DNA from: Terriglobia bacterium
GTDB lineage: Bacteria; Acidobacteriota; Terriglobia; Bryobacterales; UBA6623
DNA: 64,000 nt
Assembly: GCA_009838515.1 (NCBI GenBank)
Contig: VXRL01000065.1
Coordinates: 1 to 64,000, forward strand
Direction of reading: 5' to 3'
Shown: piece after piece, positions 41,616 through 51,105 of the stretch
How positions within the stretch are numbered: the first letter of the stretch is position 1
Layout of the letters: each line of letters starts with the position of its first letter
Notes under the pieces: generated by a model
Databases searched by the model: none
Told to the model about the DNA's origin: nothing
The model's input: only the letters and a program-made list of their open reading frames with translations
Translations under genes and position numbers: made by a program

Positions 41616-42461
41616 GTGAGGAGAAGCATAGTCACGCTGGTCGCAATCATGCTCGCCGCTGCTTTCTCGGGCACGGCGCAGGCAGCGGCTAGCGGACGTC
41701 CGGGAAATGAACTCGTCAAGAGATCGGACGTTGAATTCATCCCTCTGAATCCCGCGCGCGGCGACCTCGGCCCGAAGGCGGGAAAGCTTTGGGGTGACAT
41801 CCGGGCAGACGTGCCGTCTGGGATCCTTGTTACGTTTGTGGACGGCTTTCAGTCCCCGCCGCACATCCACAACATCACCTACCGTGCGGTCGTGATCAGC
41901 GGTGCCGTTCACAACGACGACCCTGCTGCCGAAAAGATGTGGATGGAGTCCGGCTCGTTCTGGACGCAGCCGCTGGGGGAAAACCACATCACCGCAGCCA
42001 AAGGCGAAGACTCCATGATCTTCTTGGAGATCTTGTCGGGCCCCTATCTCGTCAAGCCCGCGGATCAAGCGTTCGACAGCGGCGAGCGCCCGATCAACGT
42101 CGCAGCGCGAAACATCATGTGGCTGGAGGCGGAGGACGCAGAGTGGATTGGCCGCGAAGGCCCCAAGATGGCCTACCTCTGGGGCAGCGTCGAGGACAAC
42201 GAGAAAAACGGCACCTTCGTCAGACTGCCGTCCGGTTACGGCGGTGAACTCAGTACCAGCGCCCCGATGATGCGTGTTGTGACGATCCAGGGTCAGGCCA
42301 GCATCCAACTCTCAGGCGAATCCGACATTCACAGCCTTGACCCGGGCAGCTATTTCTGCTCGAAGGGAGAGGCGGCGCATCAGATCTCGTGCGATTCGGA
42401 TGAGGAGTGTGTCCTTTATCTGCACACTGAAGGCAAGTATCGACTCGGCGCCTCGCCGTAG
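41616..42461 (+). CDS. Secreted cupin-domain protein (DUF4437)
   Basis: The 281-residue protein has a signal peptide ([23 protein letters not shown]). Two cupin-type barrels follow: the first around [24 protein letters not shown], with [12 protein letters not shown]; the second around [16 protein letters not shown] and ending [27 protein letters not shown]. The arrangement matches DUF4437. His residues of a cupin metal site are present in the first half (PPHIHN, ENHIT). No substrate is known. It starts at GTG 41616 downstream of promoter copy B. Confidence 0.75.
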   Translation: MRRSIVTLVAIMLAAAFSGTAQAAASGRPGNELVKRSDVEFIPLNPARGDLGPKAGKLWGDIRADVPSGILVTFVDGFQSPPHIHNITYRAVVISGAVHNDDPAAEKMWMESGSFWTQPLGENHITAAKGEDSMIFLEILSGPYLVKPADQAFDSGERPINVAARNIMWLEAEDAEWIGREGPKMAYLWGSVEDNEKNGTFVRLPSGYGGELSTSAPMMRVVTIQGQASIQLSGESDIHSLDPGSYFCSKGEAAHQISCDSDEECVLYLHTEGKYRLGASP

Positions 42462-42824
42462 CCAGAGATGTGAAGTCACTCGAAGGGAGCATGCAAGACG
42501 GTCGAGCCGGGATATTCTGGTCTAACTGGCCACCGGCGCTATACCCATCGCTACCAGCACTCCGTCTCAATGTTCAAATGGTACTTTTCCCAAATCAGCT
42601 ACGGTCGCTCCCAATGCTTCGGACGGCTCCATGATCGAAGCCTTGGGATCGGATCGTCCATCGGCGCACCCCGCCCAAGCAGAGTCAGCTTCTTCGAACT
42701 CGACGGTCAAGAGCCGTCGGTGATTGCCGCGCACGTGAGCGGCTCACACGCGACTTCTTGTCTCGGTTGAACAGGCAAGTCTATACTGCGATGGGTCGTC
42801 TGCTTGAGGCGCGGTGACGGCTTC
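42462..42824. other. Intergenic stretch, no gene recognised
   Basis: About 360 bases before the toxin-antitoxin promoter. A 6-bp hairpin (CGACGG at 42701-42706 with CCGTCG at 42714-42719) is the only structure seen; it could terminate transcription from the DUF4437 gene. Short frames have no recognisable similarity. Confidence 0.4.
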
Positions 42825-42840
42825 CCATATATGGTATAAT
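42825..42840 (+). promoter_or_regulatory. Palindromic operator overlapping a -10 box, AbiE-like operon
   Basis: The perfect palindrome CCATATATGG (42825-42834) is joined directly to TATAAT (42835-42840), 20 bases before the antitoxin start, with AGGGAGG as ribosome-binding site. A regulator bound here would block RNA polymerase, as in self-repressed toxin-antitoxin operons. The -35 region is not clear. Confidence 0.5.
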
Positions 42841-42860
42841 TCCAGGCAGGGAGGCGAATA

Positions 42861-43553
42861 ATGGGTGAACAAACGTTTGACTTGACGATTCCCGAATCCG
42901 TCTCGAACGAGGATCTCAAGAAAATCGCGTGGGACTTCGCGAGAAAGGGAGGGAATCTCGCAAAGCTACCGAGGATCCTAGGCCTCTCGGATGATCGCTG
43001 GCAGGAATTCATCGCATGGCTTCGCCATCGAACCGATCCTCGGCAACCCGATCCCAAGTACCCGATCTTGATCCCCGAAACCAGCCCGACCTCCTACATC
43101 TCCTTTAAGCGCGCCCTCAATCTCCGTCTTCCGGACGAATGGACGGGGGACTGGCACTTCGACGTGAGCTTCTTCGGCTACCCCGAGCGCTCGTCCGCCC
43201 CGCTCGCTGGCCGACATGGCTTGGTCAACACCACGCCCACTTTAGGGTCTCGCGGAGTACGTGACATGGGCCATCTGATCGCGGACTACGGCATTAAGCC
43301 GTACGACGGCCCGGTATGGGTGGCCAACCATTACCGCGCGATTGCTGACATGGCAATGCACAGGCTGCAAGGCTCGTGGTGTGCCGCGAGTCTGCCGGCC
43401 CACCAGATCGGTGACTGGCTCTGGTCGGAAGAGGACTTCAAAATTCTGGTCGAGGAGTATTTGAAGCCGATGCGTGGCCAGATCCGAGGAAGTATGAGGG
43501 AGGCATACGACCGATGGTTGCCCACAGTCGTATACGGCGCGGACTACGACTAA
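42861..43553 (+). CDS. Putative antitoxin of an AbiEii-type toxin operon (unrecognised family)
   Basis: This 230-residue soluble protein lies directly upstream of, and overlaps by 40 bases, an AbiEii-family nucleotidyltransferase gene, the place normally held by an antitoxin. It does not show the winged-helix opening of AbiEi. It has an N-terminal helical segment (DLKKIAWDFARKGGNLAKLPRILGLSDDRWQEFIAWL), a central region with HFDVSFFGYPERSS, and a C-terminal helix pair rich in Trp and basic residues (DWLWSEEDFKILVEEYLKPMRGQIRG). No known domain was recognised. G+C is lower than in flanking genes, suggesting acquisition by transfer. The antitoxin role is inferred from position only. Confidence 0.55.
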   Translation: MGEQTFDLTIPESVSNEDLKKIAWDFARKGGNLAKLPRILGLSDDRWQEFIAWLRHRTDPRQPDPKYPILIPETSPTSYISFKRALNLRLPDEWTGDWHFDVSFFGYPERSSAPLAGRHGLVNTTPTLGSRGVRDMGHLIADYGIKPYDGPVWVANHYRAIADMAMHRLQGSWCAASLPAHQIGDWLWSEEDFKILVEEYLKPMRGQIRGSMREAYDRWLPTVVYGADYD

Positions 43554-44413
43554 CTCCGCAACAAGAGCTTCACGAGCGCTTGATGTGGGAGGTCATCGCA
43601 CAGTCCCGGGCCTTGGACTTGGTTCTGAAGGGTGGCACTGCGCTCGCATTTTGTCGCGGCCTCAACCGCCATTCGACCGATCTCGACTTCGATACGGACC
43701 GACCTGTTGATCTCAGGGATCACATCGATAGCGCCTCGCGTGCCATGGGAGTAAACCTTGAACCGTCATGGCGGCTGGATCGGCCCGGTCGTCAGGTGTT
43801 TCGTGCTCGCTACCCGGGATCCTCTGGAAGGAAGGCAAGGTTCTTCAAGGTCAACGTCCGGTACAAGGATCCGCTAAGACCTGAGGACATCGAATTCGTC
43901 GACGGTGTCCGAACCTATAAGGTGCCTGCCCTTTTCGATCAAAAGCTGGCCGCTACTGCGAGCCGAGTTGAAGCCCGCGACCTCTTCGATCTCGCCTTCG
44001 TCATGGAGCACTACGGCGACAGCCTACAAGACGACCAGATTCGCAGAGCAGACACCTTCACCAAAGATCTAGATCGGTTGGAACGGCGATACAAGGAGCC
44101 GTTTGAGGAGGATGAAGTCCTCAAGAGTGTTTCGGACGCTGCAGAGTCCGTCCTCCGGTTGCGATTCGCGACGACTAACCAGCGTGATCTCAGGTGGCCG
44201 CTGGTCCAAGAGCAGGGTATTCCGATTCCGAGGGACGTTATTGGAAGGGTCTTTGTGATCCGGAGCAGAGAGCGACTGAAGGCGGGGATCGGAGCCGACC
44301 TACAAGACACCAAACCGGGTGTCGATAGGGACTTCCTTCGTTCACTATGGGATTCAGGTCGCGAGCGCACTTCTGCGAGAGATATGGATCGCGACCCGTC
44401 GATTTCTCGTTGA
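43514..44413 (+). CDS. AbiEii/AbiGii-family nucleotidyltransferase toxin
   Basis: The 299-residue protein has the AbiEii core: LVLKGGTALAFCRGLNRHSTDLDFDTDR, with the nucleotidyltransferase G-G-T loop and D-x-D metal ligands. VPALFDQKLAATASRVEARDLFDLAFVM supplies the second conserved block (the DLFDL helix). Members are toxins of type IV toxin-antitoxin and phage-abortive systems; related MenT proteins add nucleotides to tRNA. ATG 43514 overlaps the upstream gene by 40 bases, and the helix before LVLKGG requires a start at least this early. Activity depends on the partner encoded upstream. Confidence 0.82.
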   Translation: MVAHSRIRRGLRLTPQQELHERLMWEVIAQSRALDLVLKGGTALAFCRGLNRHSTDLDFDTDRPVDLRDHIDSASRAMGVNLEPSWRLDRPGRQVFRARYPGSSGRKARFFKVNVRYKDPLRPEDIEFVDGVRTYKVPALFDQKLAATASRVEARDLFDLAFVMEHYGDSLQDDQIRRADTFTKDLDRLERRYKEPFEEDEVLKSVSDAAESVLRLRFATTNQRDLRWPLVQEQGIPIPRDVIGRVFVIRSRERLKAGIGADLQDTKPGVDRDFLRSLWDSGRERTSARDMDRDPSISR

Positions 44414-44693
44414 TTGTTCGCTCGAATACGGGCCGTCACATGTAGTCCATGAGAATGACCTCCACTGGTCCGCTGTGCGCCGCCCCCGAACGAGAGCGCA
44501 GGCACTACATCAACCCCGACGTATCGATAGATCTTGATCGATTCGCGAGATGTGTCGCGCGTACAGAAGTAGGCTTCTGTGGTTGCTGTCAGAGTGCGCC
44601 CAGCGGGATGCATCGTCTCGGTCGCCGTGACGGCGACGGACGACTGGTCCGGCCGGCAACAGATGCTGGGCATCGCGATCCGCAGGGGAGGAG

Positions 44694-45146
44694 TCAGGAT
44701 CGATCAGGCTTGCCCTCCACCTGCTTGCGCAAACACGCAAAGAACTTGTCCGCCACCATCTTGGCCGTTCCCACCAGCAGCCGTTGGCCGACACGGGCGA
44801 TTGGGCCGCCGACCTTGGCCGAAGACTGCACTGCGACCGTACTGCCGGTTCCGTTCGGCGCAATCTCGATGCTAGCCTCGCCCCTGGCGAATCCCGTGCT
44901 TCCCTTGCCGTCAACCTGCAGCGTGAACGAGTCCGGGCGCTGCATATCGCGCATGGCCACGGTCCCGCGAAACCTGCCCTTGATAGCAGCCACGCCGATC
45001 GTCATCGCTGCCTCGTAGCGGTCGTCCCCAAGGGGCTCGAGGGATTCGCATCCGGGCAGGCAGCCGGCCACTGTCTCCGGTGTGGTCAGGGAGTCGAAGA
45101 CGGCCTCAGGTGGCGCGTCGAATTCGTATTCGCTATTGAATTCCAT
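44694..45146 (-). CDS. coxG: CoxG-like SRPBCC protein
   Basis: The 150-residue protein has the CoxG opening EFNSEYEFDAPPEAVFDSLTTPETVAGCLPGCESLEPLG, followed by IKGRFRGTVAMRD and the AxVGGPIARVGQRLL helix that ends SRPBCC-type CoxG domains. CoxG recruits the CO dehydrogenase of Oligotropha-type bacteria to the inner membrane, and relatives bind quinones. The usual C-terminal membrane-anchoring helix is missing, so this is the short form. It is the last gene of the coxS-L-M-D-E-G operon, 37 bases after coxE. The about 280 bases beyond it hold no recognised gene. Confidence 0.85.
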   Translation of the reverse strand: MEFNSEYEFDAPPEAVFDSLTTPETVAGCLPGCESLEPLGDDRYEAAMTIGVAAIKGRFRGTVAMRDMQRPDSFTLQVDGKGSTGFARGEASIEIAPNGTGSTVAVQSSAKVGGPIARVGQRLLVGTAKMVADKFFACLRKQVEGKPDRS

Positions 45147-45183
45147 GCTTTAGCCGCTTCCGCAAGACTACCAAAGGCTGCCG

Positions 45184-46344
45184 TCAGCGTACCGGCGCGC
45201 GTCTTGAACTGGGCTCGAGGCTGTTCAAGTGCTCCGCCAGGTGCTCCAAGCTGGCCAGATTGTGGGCGGGAAGAAAGTCGTCCACGTAGGGCAGTGCCGC
45301 TTGCAAGCCGCGCGTGAGCGGCTCGTAGGCCGGATCCCCCAGGAGCGGGCTGAGCCAGACCAGCCGGTGGCAGGAGCGCTGCAGCCTGGAAATCTCGTGA
45401 CGCAGAGCCTCCGGCTCGCCCCTGTCCCAGCCGTCGGAGACCACCAGAACCACGGCTCCCCGTCCCAGGACGCGCCTGGCCCACTCGACATTGAAGGTGC
45501 GCAGGGCATCGCCGATGCGGGTGCCGCCGGACCAATCCGGCACCAGCCGCGCAACCTCCTGCAGCGGGTTGGAGCCGCGCCGCCCGCGCAGCTTCTTGGT
45601 GATCCGAGTCAAGCGCGTTGCGAACAGGAACGATTCGACGCGCTCCAGATTCCCGCTCAGGCAGCACGCGAACCACAGCAGCATCCGCGTGTAGCGCTCC
45701 ATCGATCCGCTGATGTCGCACAGCAGCACCAAGCGGCGCGGGGCGGGCTTCGGGCCGCGGGTCGGGATTTCGCCCGGATCGGTCTCCCGTCGCGCCAGCC
45801 GTCCCAGCAGGGCGCGGACATCGGGCGCTTCTCCAGTGCCGCGCTGCCAGCGCTTTGTCCGCCGCGGCGCCGGGCGCCAGCGCAGTTCGCGCAGCATGTC
45901 CACCGCTTGGGCGAGTTCCTCGGCGCTGAGCCGCTTGAAGTCCTTCTGGCGCAATACCTCCCGGTAGCTGTAGGTGCTGATTTGCACTCGTTCCAGAGTC
46001 GCGTCGCCAGCGAGGCTCTCAGACTGGGCGGTACCTGATAGCGATTCCATTTCGACCACTGGATCGCCGAACCGCCGCTCGCTGCCCAGCGGTCGCAGGT
46101 CGAGCTTGGTGCCGGCGCCCGAGGGCCCGCTCCAGAACAGGCGGAAGGCATGGTCGAACACCGGCAGGTCTTCTGCCCGGCTGACCAGAGTGGTCCGCAG
46201 CGCAAGGCGGAAGTCCTGCCTGTGGCCGATGTCGACGTGCTCCAGCGCGCGCGCCGCCGCGATGGTCGCCCCGGCCGGCACGGGCAGGCCGGCAGAGCGG
46301 AGCAGCCGGGCGAACAGGGTCAGGTTTTTTAGGAGGTGGCCCAT
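45184..46344 (-). CDS. coxE: CoxE-like VWA-domain protein
   Basis: The 386-residue protein has an N-terminal helical region (FARLLRSAGLPVPAGATIAAARALEHVDIG) typical of CoxE. A von Willebrand A domain follows with the metal site D-x-S-x-S in LLCDISGSMERYTRMLLWF, then SGGTRIGDALRTF (MIDAS Thr) and VLVVSDGWDRGEPEAL. With the MoxR-type ATPase CoxD it helps assemble the [CuSMoO2] or related molybdenum centre of the hydroxylase. Its start overlaps the end of coxD by 16 bases. Confidence 0.9.
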   Translation of the reverse strand: MGHLLKNLTLFARLLRSAGLPVPAGATIAAARALEHVDIGHRQDFRLALRTTLVSRAEDLPVFDHAFRLFWSGPSGAGTKLDLRPLGSERRFGDPVVEMESLSGTAQSESLAGDATLERVQISTYSYREVLRQKDFKRLSAEELAQAVDMLRELRWRPAPRRTKRWQRGTGEAPDVRALLGRLARRETDPGEIPTRGPKPAPRRLVLLCDISGSMERYTRMLLWFACCLSGNLERVESFLFATRLTRITKKLRGRRGSNPLQEVARLVPDWSGGTRIGDALRTFNVEWARRVLGRGAVVLVVSDGWDRGEPEALRHEISRLQRSCHRLVWLSPLLGDPAYEPLTRGLQAALPYVDDFLPAHNLASLEHLAEHLNSLEPSSRRAPVR

Positions 46345-47288
46345 GGCGAGTCGGCAGCCTGTCCCGCCCGGCTGTCACGAATCCCTCGGTGCGCGGCCCG
46401 GTCAAGCATTGCCTTGACCGGCTCGCCGCGCACGGCGGCGATGTCCTCCTGGTTCTTCAGCAGGATGCCCAGGGTCTCGTCCACACTCCGCTCGTCCAAG
46501 CGTTCGCGGTCCAAGGCGACTAGCGCGGCTACCCAATCGAGCGTCTCGGACACTCCCGAGGTCTTGTACAGCTCAGCGTCGCGCAGTTCCTGCACGAAGG
46601 CAGTGGCGCTCTCGCTCAGCGCTTGCGACGCGCCGGGAACTTTCAGATTGACGATGCGCAACTCCTTGTCGAAATCGGGGTAGTCGATCCAGCAGTACAG
46701 GCACCGTCGCTTCAGAGCATCGTGCAGTTCCCGCGTGCGGTTCGATGTGATCAGCACGATCGGCGGCTGGGCCGCCCGAATCGTGCCCAGCTCCGGGATC
46801 GTGACTTGGAAGTCTGAGAGCATTTCCAGCAGGTAGCCCTCGAATTCGTCGTCGGCCCGGTCCAGCTCGTCGATCAGCAGCACGGGCGGAGGGCCGCGGT
46901 GCTCGAGCGCCTGCAGCAGCGGGCGCTCGAGCAGGAATTCCCGCCGAAACAGCTCCTTGGCCGCCGCGCGCCGATCCAGGCCACTGCCATTTCGCATCAG
47001 CTGGATCTCGAGGATCTGTCGCGTGTAGTTCCACTCGTAGACCGCGTGGCTGATGTCGAGCCCCTCGTAGCACTGCATGCGGATGAGATCGCGCCCTAGG
47101 GCGGCGGCGAGGGCCTTGGCGACCTCGGTCTTGCCGACACCGGCCTCGCCTTCGAGCAGTACGGGGCGCTGGAGCTTGAGCGCCAAGTAGACAGAGGTTG
47201 CCAGAGCGCGATCGCAGACGTAGTCCTGCCGGGCCAGCGTCGCCTGCAACTCGTCGATCGAGTCCGGTATCGGCCTTTGGGCGGACAT
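46329..47288 (-). CDS. coxD: CoxD-like MoxR-family AAA+ ATPase
   Basis: The 319-residue protein is a MoxR AAA+ ATPase: Walker A GEAGVGKTEVAKALA (about residue 46), LIRMQCYEGLDISHAVYEWNYTRQIL, Walker B VLLIDELDRAD, sensor 1 LITSNRTREL and an Arg finger in ALKRRCLYCWIDYP. CoxD is needed to insert sulfur and copper into the molybdenum cofactor of CO dehydrogenase; relatives act similarly for other hydroxylases. It works with CoxE, whose start it overlaps. It lies 16 bases after coxM. Confidence 0.92.
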   Translation of the reverse strand: MSAQRPIPDSIDELQATLARQDYVCDRALATSVYLALKLQRPVLLEGEAGVGKTEVAKALAAALGRDLIRMQCYEGLDISHAVYEWNYTRQILEIQLMRNGSGLDRRAAAKELFRREFLLERPLLQALEHRGPPPVLLIDELDRADDEFEGYLLEMLSDFQVTIPELGTIRAAQPPIVLITSNRTRELHDALKRRCLYCWIDYPDFDKELRIVNLKVPGASQALSESATAFVQELRDAELYKTSGVSETLDWVAALVALDRERLDERSVDETLGILLKNQEDIAAVRGEPVKAMLDRAAHRGIRDSRAGQAADSPWATS

Positions 47289-47304
47289 GCCTGCGGGTCG
47301 CTCG

Positions 47305-48174
47305 TCAGCCGCAGCGCGCGGCGGCGGCTGTCAGCGCCCGGCTCACCCACACATGGGCCACGGCGCTGCGGTATTCGGCCGAGGCGTACACATCCCCGAG
47401 CACCTCGTCATCGGCCAGCGAATCGCCTACGCAGCGCGCGGCGTCAGCGATTGCGTCAGCGCTGAGGGCCTTGCCCGCCAAAGCGTCTTCGACAGCTGTC
47501 GCTCGAACCGGGGCGGGCACCAGACCGCCCAGTGCCACGCTCGCGGCGCTGCACACGCCGTCCGCGACCGTCACCGAAGCGGCCGCTCCAATGACCGCGT
47601 AGCGCGATGCCGGGTGCGAGAACTTGGCGTATGCCGAGCCCTGCCCGCCACTGCCAGAGGGAATGCTGATCGCCGTCAGAATCTCGTGTTCCTCCACGGC
47701 GGTCGTCATCAGTCCCTCGAAGAAGTCTGCGGCGCCGACGGTTCGCGTCCCGGAGGAGCCCGCGATCGCAAATTCCGCACCCAGGCAGCGCAGGACAGCT
47801 GGCAGATCCGACGCCGGATCAGCGTGCGCCACGTTGCCGCCGATGGTCCCGCGGTTGCGGACGGCTGGATCGCCGATCATGCCAGCCGCTTCTGACAAAG
47901 CGGTCGCGCCGGACTGGAGCGTCGCCGACGCCGCCAGCTCCGAATGAGTGGTGAGGGCGCCGATCACGATTTGGCCGGCCTCTTCGCGGATGCCGCGCAT
48001 CCCGTCGATTCGGCCGATGTCGATTAGCGCCGACGGAGCGGCCAGGCGCAGCTTCAGCACGGGGATCAGGCTATGGCCCCCCGCCAGCACCTTTGCGTCG
48101 GGATGCTGCTCCAGCAAGGCTGCAGCTTCGGCAACTGAACTCGCCCGGTAGTAGTCGAACTGTGGTGCAAACAT
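47305..48174 (-). CDS. coxM: FAD-binding medium subunit of molybdenum hydroxylase (CoxM type)
   Basis: The 289-residue protein has the two FAD motifs of CoxM: VLAGGHSLIPVLKLRLA (AGGHSLLP-type, residues about 31-37) and NRGTIGGNVAHADPASDLPAVL (TIGGN, about 110). The C-terminal CO_deh_flav_C domain follows (SAYAKFSHPASRYAVIGAAASV). It carries electrons from the Fe-S subunit to FAD and on to a quinone or other acceptor. Its start is three bases after the coxL stop codon. Confidence 0.93.
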   Translation of the reverse strand: MFAPQFDYYRASSVAEAAALLEQHPDAKVLAGGHSLIPVLKLRLAAPSALIDIGRIDGMRGIREEAGQIVIGALTTHSELAASATLQSGATALSEAAGMIGDPAVRNRGTIGGNVAHADPASDLPAVLRCLGAEFAIAGSSGTRTVGAADFFEGLMTTAVEEHEILTAISIPSGSGGQGSAYAKFSHPASRYAVIGAAASVTVADGVCSAASVALGGLVPAPVRATAVEDALAGKALSADAIADAARCVGDSLADDEVLGDVYASAEYRSAVAHVWVSRALTAAAARCG

Positions 48175-48177
48175 GGT

Positions 48178-50535
48178 TCAGTTCCTCCCCTGTGCCGCTT
48201 GGATGGAACGCCACACGCGCTCGGGCGTCAGCGGCATGTTGACAGCCTCGACACCGAGCGGCGCCAAGGCGTCGATGACAGCGTTGTAGACGGCCGCGGT
48301 GGATGCAATGGTGCCGGCCTCGCCGATACCCTTGACCCCCAGCGGGTGGTGCGGCGAGGGCGTGACGGTCGAGTGGACCTCGATATCCGGCAGCCGGTCC
48401 GCGCGTGGCAGGGCGTAGTCGAGCATCGTGCCGGTGAGCAGCTGGCCGTCATCGTCGTAGACGCCCTCCTCCCACAGGGCCTGTCCGATACCTTGGACAA
48501 TGCCGCCGTGGACCTGCCCCTCGACGATCACGGGATTGATCTGCGGGCCGCAGTCGTCGACCGCCACGTAACGCTTCAAGTCCACGTTTCCGCTATCCGG
48601 GTCGACCTCGACCACCGCTAGGTGCGCTCCGTACGGAAAGACGAAGTTCGGGGGGTCGTAGAAGGTGGTGGCCTCGAGCCCGGCCTCCACGCCCTCCGGC
48701 ATGTTCCAGGCCACGTTGGCCATCAGCGCGATGTCCTGGATCGTCTTGCTGGAGTCAGGCGAGCCCTTGACGAAGAACTTGCCGTCGTCGTAGTCCATGT
48801 CCTCCACCGCCGCTTCCAGCAGGTGGGCGGCGATGACCTTGGCCTTGTCGCGGATCTTGCGCGCCGCCAGCGCGAGGGCCGCCCCCCCAACCGCCGTGGT
48901 CCGGCTGCCGTAGGTGCCCCAGCCCATGGGCGTGTTGTCCGTGTCTCCGTGGATCACCTTCACGTCGTCCGGCGAGACGCCGAGTTCGCCTGCGATGATC
49001 TGGGCGAAGGTCGTCTCCTCCCCTTGGCCGTGCGGCGATGTTCCGATCATGACGTGGACCTTGCCGCTGGGGTGGAAGCGCACGATGGCGCTCTCCCACA
49101 GGCCGCCTTGGAAACCGATCGCGCCGGCCACTTGCGAGGGGCCCAGACCGCAGATTTCGACGTACGTCGACAGGCCTAGCCCGATATAGCGCCCGTTCTT
49201 GCGTGCCTCCGCCTGCTCGGCGCGCAGCTGCTCGTAGTTGGACTCCCCGAGTAGCTTGTTCAAGGCGCCGTCGTAGTTGCCGCTGTCGTAGGTCAGGCCG
49301 GTCACCACGTCATGGCCGTTGTCGAACTTCGGGATGAAGTTCCGCCGGCGGACTTCCACCGGGTCCAAGCCCAGCTTGGCGGCCAGCAGATCCACAAGCC
49401 GCTCGACCATGAAGGTCGCCTCCGGCCGGCCGGCTCCGCGATAGGCCTCTACCGGGGTCGTGTTGGTGTACAGGCCGTAGACGTCCTCGTGAATCGCCGG
49501 GATGTCGTACACGCCCGACAGCATCAGCCCATGCAGGATCGTGGGTATGCCTGGCGCCGCCGTGGACAGGTACGCGCCCATGCCGGCCCAGACCGTGGCG
49601 CGGAGGCCGGTGATCTTGCCGTCAGCGGTAGCGGCGAGTTCGATCTCTTGGACATGGTCACGACCGTGCGTGGTGGCTTGGTAGTTCTCGCTGCGCGACT
49701 CCACCCATTTCACCGGGACGCCCAGCTTCTTGGAGCAGAAGATCGTGATGAAGTCGGCGGGATAGACTGCGATCTTGCTGCCGAAACCACCCCCGACCTC
49801 CGGAGCGATCACCCGCAGCCGATCCTCGGGGACTCCGATGACGAGCGAGCACAGGAACCGCACGATGTGGGGGTTCTGAGTCGTGTTCCATACGGTCAGC
49901 TCGCCCGTGGCCGGGATGTAGCTGGCCAGAGTGGCGCGCGGCTCCATCGCGTTCGGGATCAAGCGTTGCTGGACGATCGTCTCCTTGACCACGACTTCGG
50001 CTTGAGAGAACGCCTCGCCGATGTCGCCGCCCCCGGTGACCGTCCAGTGGAAGGCTTGGTTGCCCTCGATTTCCCCGTGGAGCTGGGGGGTGCCGTCCGC
50101 TGCCGCCTTCTTAGGCTCAACGACCGCATCCAGCGGCTCATAGTCGACGTCGATCAGATCCAAGGCGTCATAGGCCTGGTAGCGGCTCTCGGCGACGACG
50201 ACCGCGACGATGTCGCCAACATAGCGAACCGTGTCCTTGGCGACGCAGTGATATTCGGCGATCTTCAGGTCCGAATCCGGGAGCAGCCAGGCGCACGGTG
50301 CCGGGGCGATATCTCCCTCGGTGTCGGCGCCGGTGTATACCGCAACCACACCCGGCGCTTCGCTGGCCTGCGCCGTGTCGATGCCGTTAATGCGGGCGTG
50401 CGCGTAAGGACTGCGTAGCAGCGCCGCGTGCAGCATGCCCGGCAGCGTGATGTCGTCGGTGTAGCTGGCGTTGCCAGTAATCAGCCGCGGGTCCTCTCGA
50501 CGCCGAATGCCCGAGCCGAAAGTCGTTGCGCTCAT
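48178..50535 (-). CDS. coxL: Molybdenum hydroxylase large subunit, form II CoxL-like
   Basis: The 785-residue protein has the xanthine-dehydrogenase-family large-subunit layout: [22 protein letters not shown], the cofactor regions EVGGGFGSK and [14 protein letters not shown], and the catalytic base in [13 protein letters not shown]. The active-site loop reads [12 protein letters not shown] (about residue 365). Form I CO dehydrogenases have AYxCSFR there, with the Cys that carries copper; AYRGAGR marks form II (BMS) enzymes, whose ability to oxidise CO is doubtful. The substrate may be an aldehyde or heterocycle. ATG 50535 overlaps the coxS stop by four bases, which fixes the start; the longer frame upstream is only the coxS region read in another frame. 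Confidence 0.92.
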   Translation of the reverse strand: MSATTFGSGIRRREDPRLITGNASYTDDITLPGMLHAALLRSPYAHARINGIDTAQASEAPGVVAVYTGADTEGDIAPAPCAWLLPDSDLKIAEYHCVAKDTVRYVGDIVAVVVAESRYQAYDALDLIDVDYEPLDAVVEPKKAAADGTPQLHGEIEGNQAFHWTVTGGGDIGEAFSQAEVVVKETIVQQRLIPNAMEPRATLASYIPATGELTVWNTTQNPHIVRFLCSLVIGVPEDRLRVIAPEVGGGFGSKIAVYPADFITIFCSKKLGVPVKWVESRSENYQATTHGRDHVQEIELAATADGKITGLRATVWAGMGAYLSTAAPGIPTILHGLMLSGVYDIPAIHEDVYGLYTNTTPVEAYRGAGRPEATFMVERLVDLLAAKLGLDPVEVRRRNFIPKFDNGHDVVTGLTYDSGNYDGALNKLLGESNYEQLRAEQAEARKNGRYIGLGLSTYVEICGLGPSQVAGAIGFQGGLWESAIVRFHPSGKVHVMIGTSPHGQGEETTFAQIIAGELGVSPDDVKVIHGDTDNTPMGWGTYGSRTTAVGGAALALAARKIRDKAKVIAAHLLEAAVEDMDYDDGKFFVKGSPDSSKTIQDIALMANVAWNMPEGVEAGLEATTFYDPPNFVFPYGAHLAVVEVDPDSGNVDLKRYVAVDDCGPQINPVIVEGQVHGGIVQGIGQALWEEGVYDDDGQLLTGTMLDYALPRADRLPDIEVHSTVTPSPHHPLGVKGIGEAGTIASTAAVYNAVIDALAPLGVEAVNMPLTPERVWRSIQAAQGRN

Positions 50536-51011
50536 GACGTCCCCCCTTGCATCGTTTCCGCTGCGTCTCGAACGGAACGGACGATGTTCTGGTAGCCGGT
50601 GCAGCGGCACATGTTGCCCTCGAGGCCGTGGCGGATTTCCTCGGCGGAGGGATCCGAATTGCAGCGCAGCAATTCGTGCGACGCCATGATCATGCCGGGC
50701 GTGCAGTAGCCGCACTGCAGGCCGTGCTTGTTCCAGAAGGACTCTTGCAGCGGGTGCAGCTCGGAGTCGTCGGCCAAGCCCTCGATCGTGGTAACCGAGG
50801 CACCGTCGGCCTGCACCGCCAGACAGGTGCAGGCTTTTGCCGAGACGCCGTCCAGCAAGACCGTACATGAACCGCACTGGCTCGTGTCGCAGCCGACCTT
50901 GGTGCCGGTGAGCCCGATCACGTCGCGAATGAAGTGGACTAGCAACAGCCGGGGCTCGACTTCTCTGTCGTAGCGTCGGCCGTTAACCGTGATACTGACT
51001 GGTATTGTCAC
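50532..51011 (-). CDS. coxS: 2x[2Fe-2S] small subunit of molybdenum hydroxylase (CoxS type)
   Basis: The 159-residue protein has the plant-ferredoxin-like cluster [16 protein letters not shown] and the second cluster [10 protein letters not shown]...[12 protein letters not shown], as in all CoxS/XdhC-type small subunits. It passes electrons from the molybdenum centre in CoxL to FAD in CoxM. GTG 51011 has GGGGAGG about eight bases upstream. It is the first gene of the operon; the S-L-M order with D, E and G following is a compact version of the cox cluster. Confidence 0.94.
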   Translation of the reverse strand: MTIPVSITVNGRRYDREVEPRLLLVHFIRDVIGLTGTKVGCDTSQCGSCTVLLDGVSAKACTCLAVQADGASVTTIEGLADDSELHPLQESFWNKHGLQCGYCTPGMIMASHELLRCNSDPSAEEIRHGLEGNMCRCTGYQNIVRSVRDAAETMQGGTS

Positions 51012-51105
51012 CCTCTATGCCTCCCCTCGCGTCCGATGCGGAGGGTGCCGCGGCGGACGCGTTGAGAGATTGTAGCGCAACGCGATGTGGGGTGAGAACG
51101 GCGCG

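Noticed and set aside
44011-44673. A 220-codon open frame on the minus strand between the toxin and coxG
   Set aside because: Half of it lies antisense to the toxin gene; the unique part (44414-44673) shows no recognisable domain, export signal or ribosome-binding site.
49312-50418. A 368-codon open frame on the plus strand
   Set aside because: Antisense shadow of coxL, whose motifs are complete on the minus strand.
48178-50535. Genuine aerobic CO dehydrogenase
   Set aside because: The active-site loop is AYRGAGR and lacks the copper-binding Cys of AYxCSFR, so CO oxidation is not claimed.
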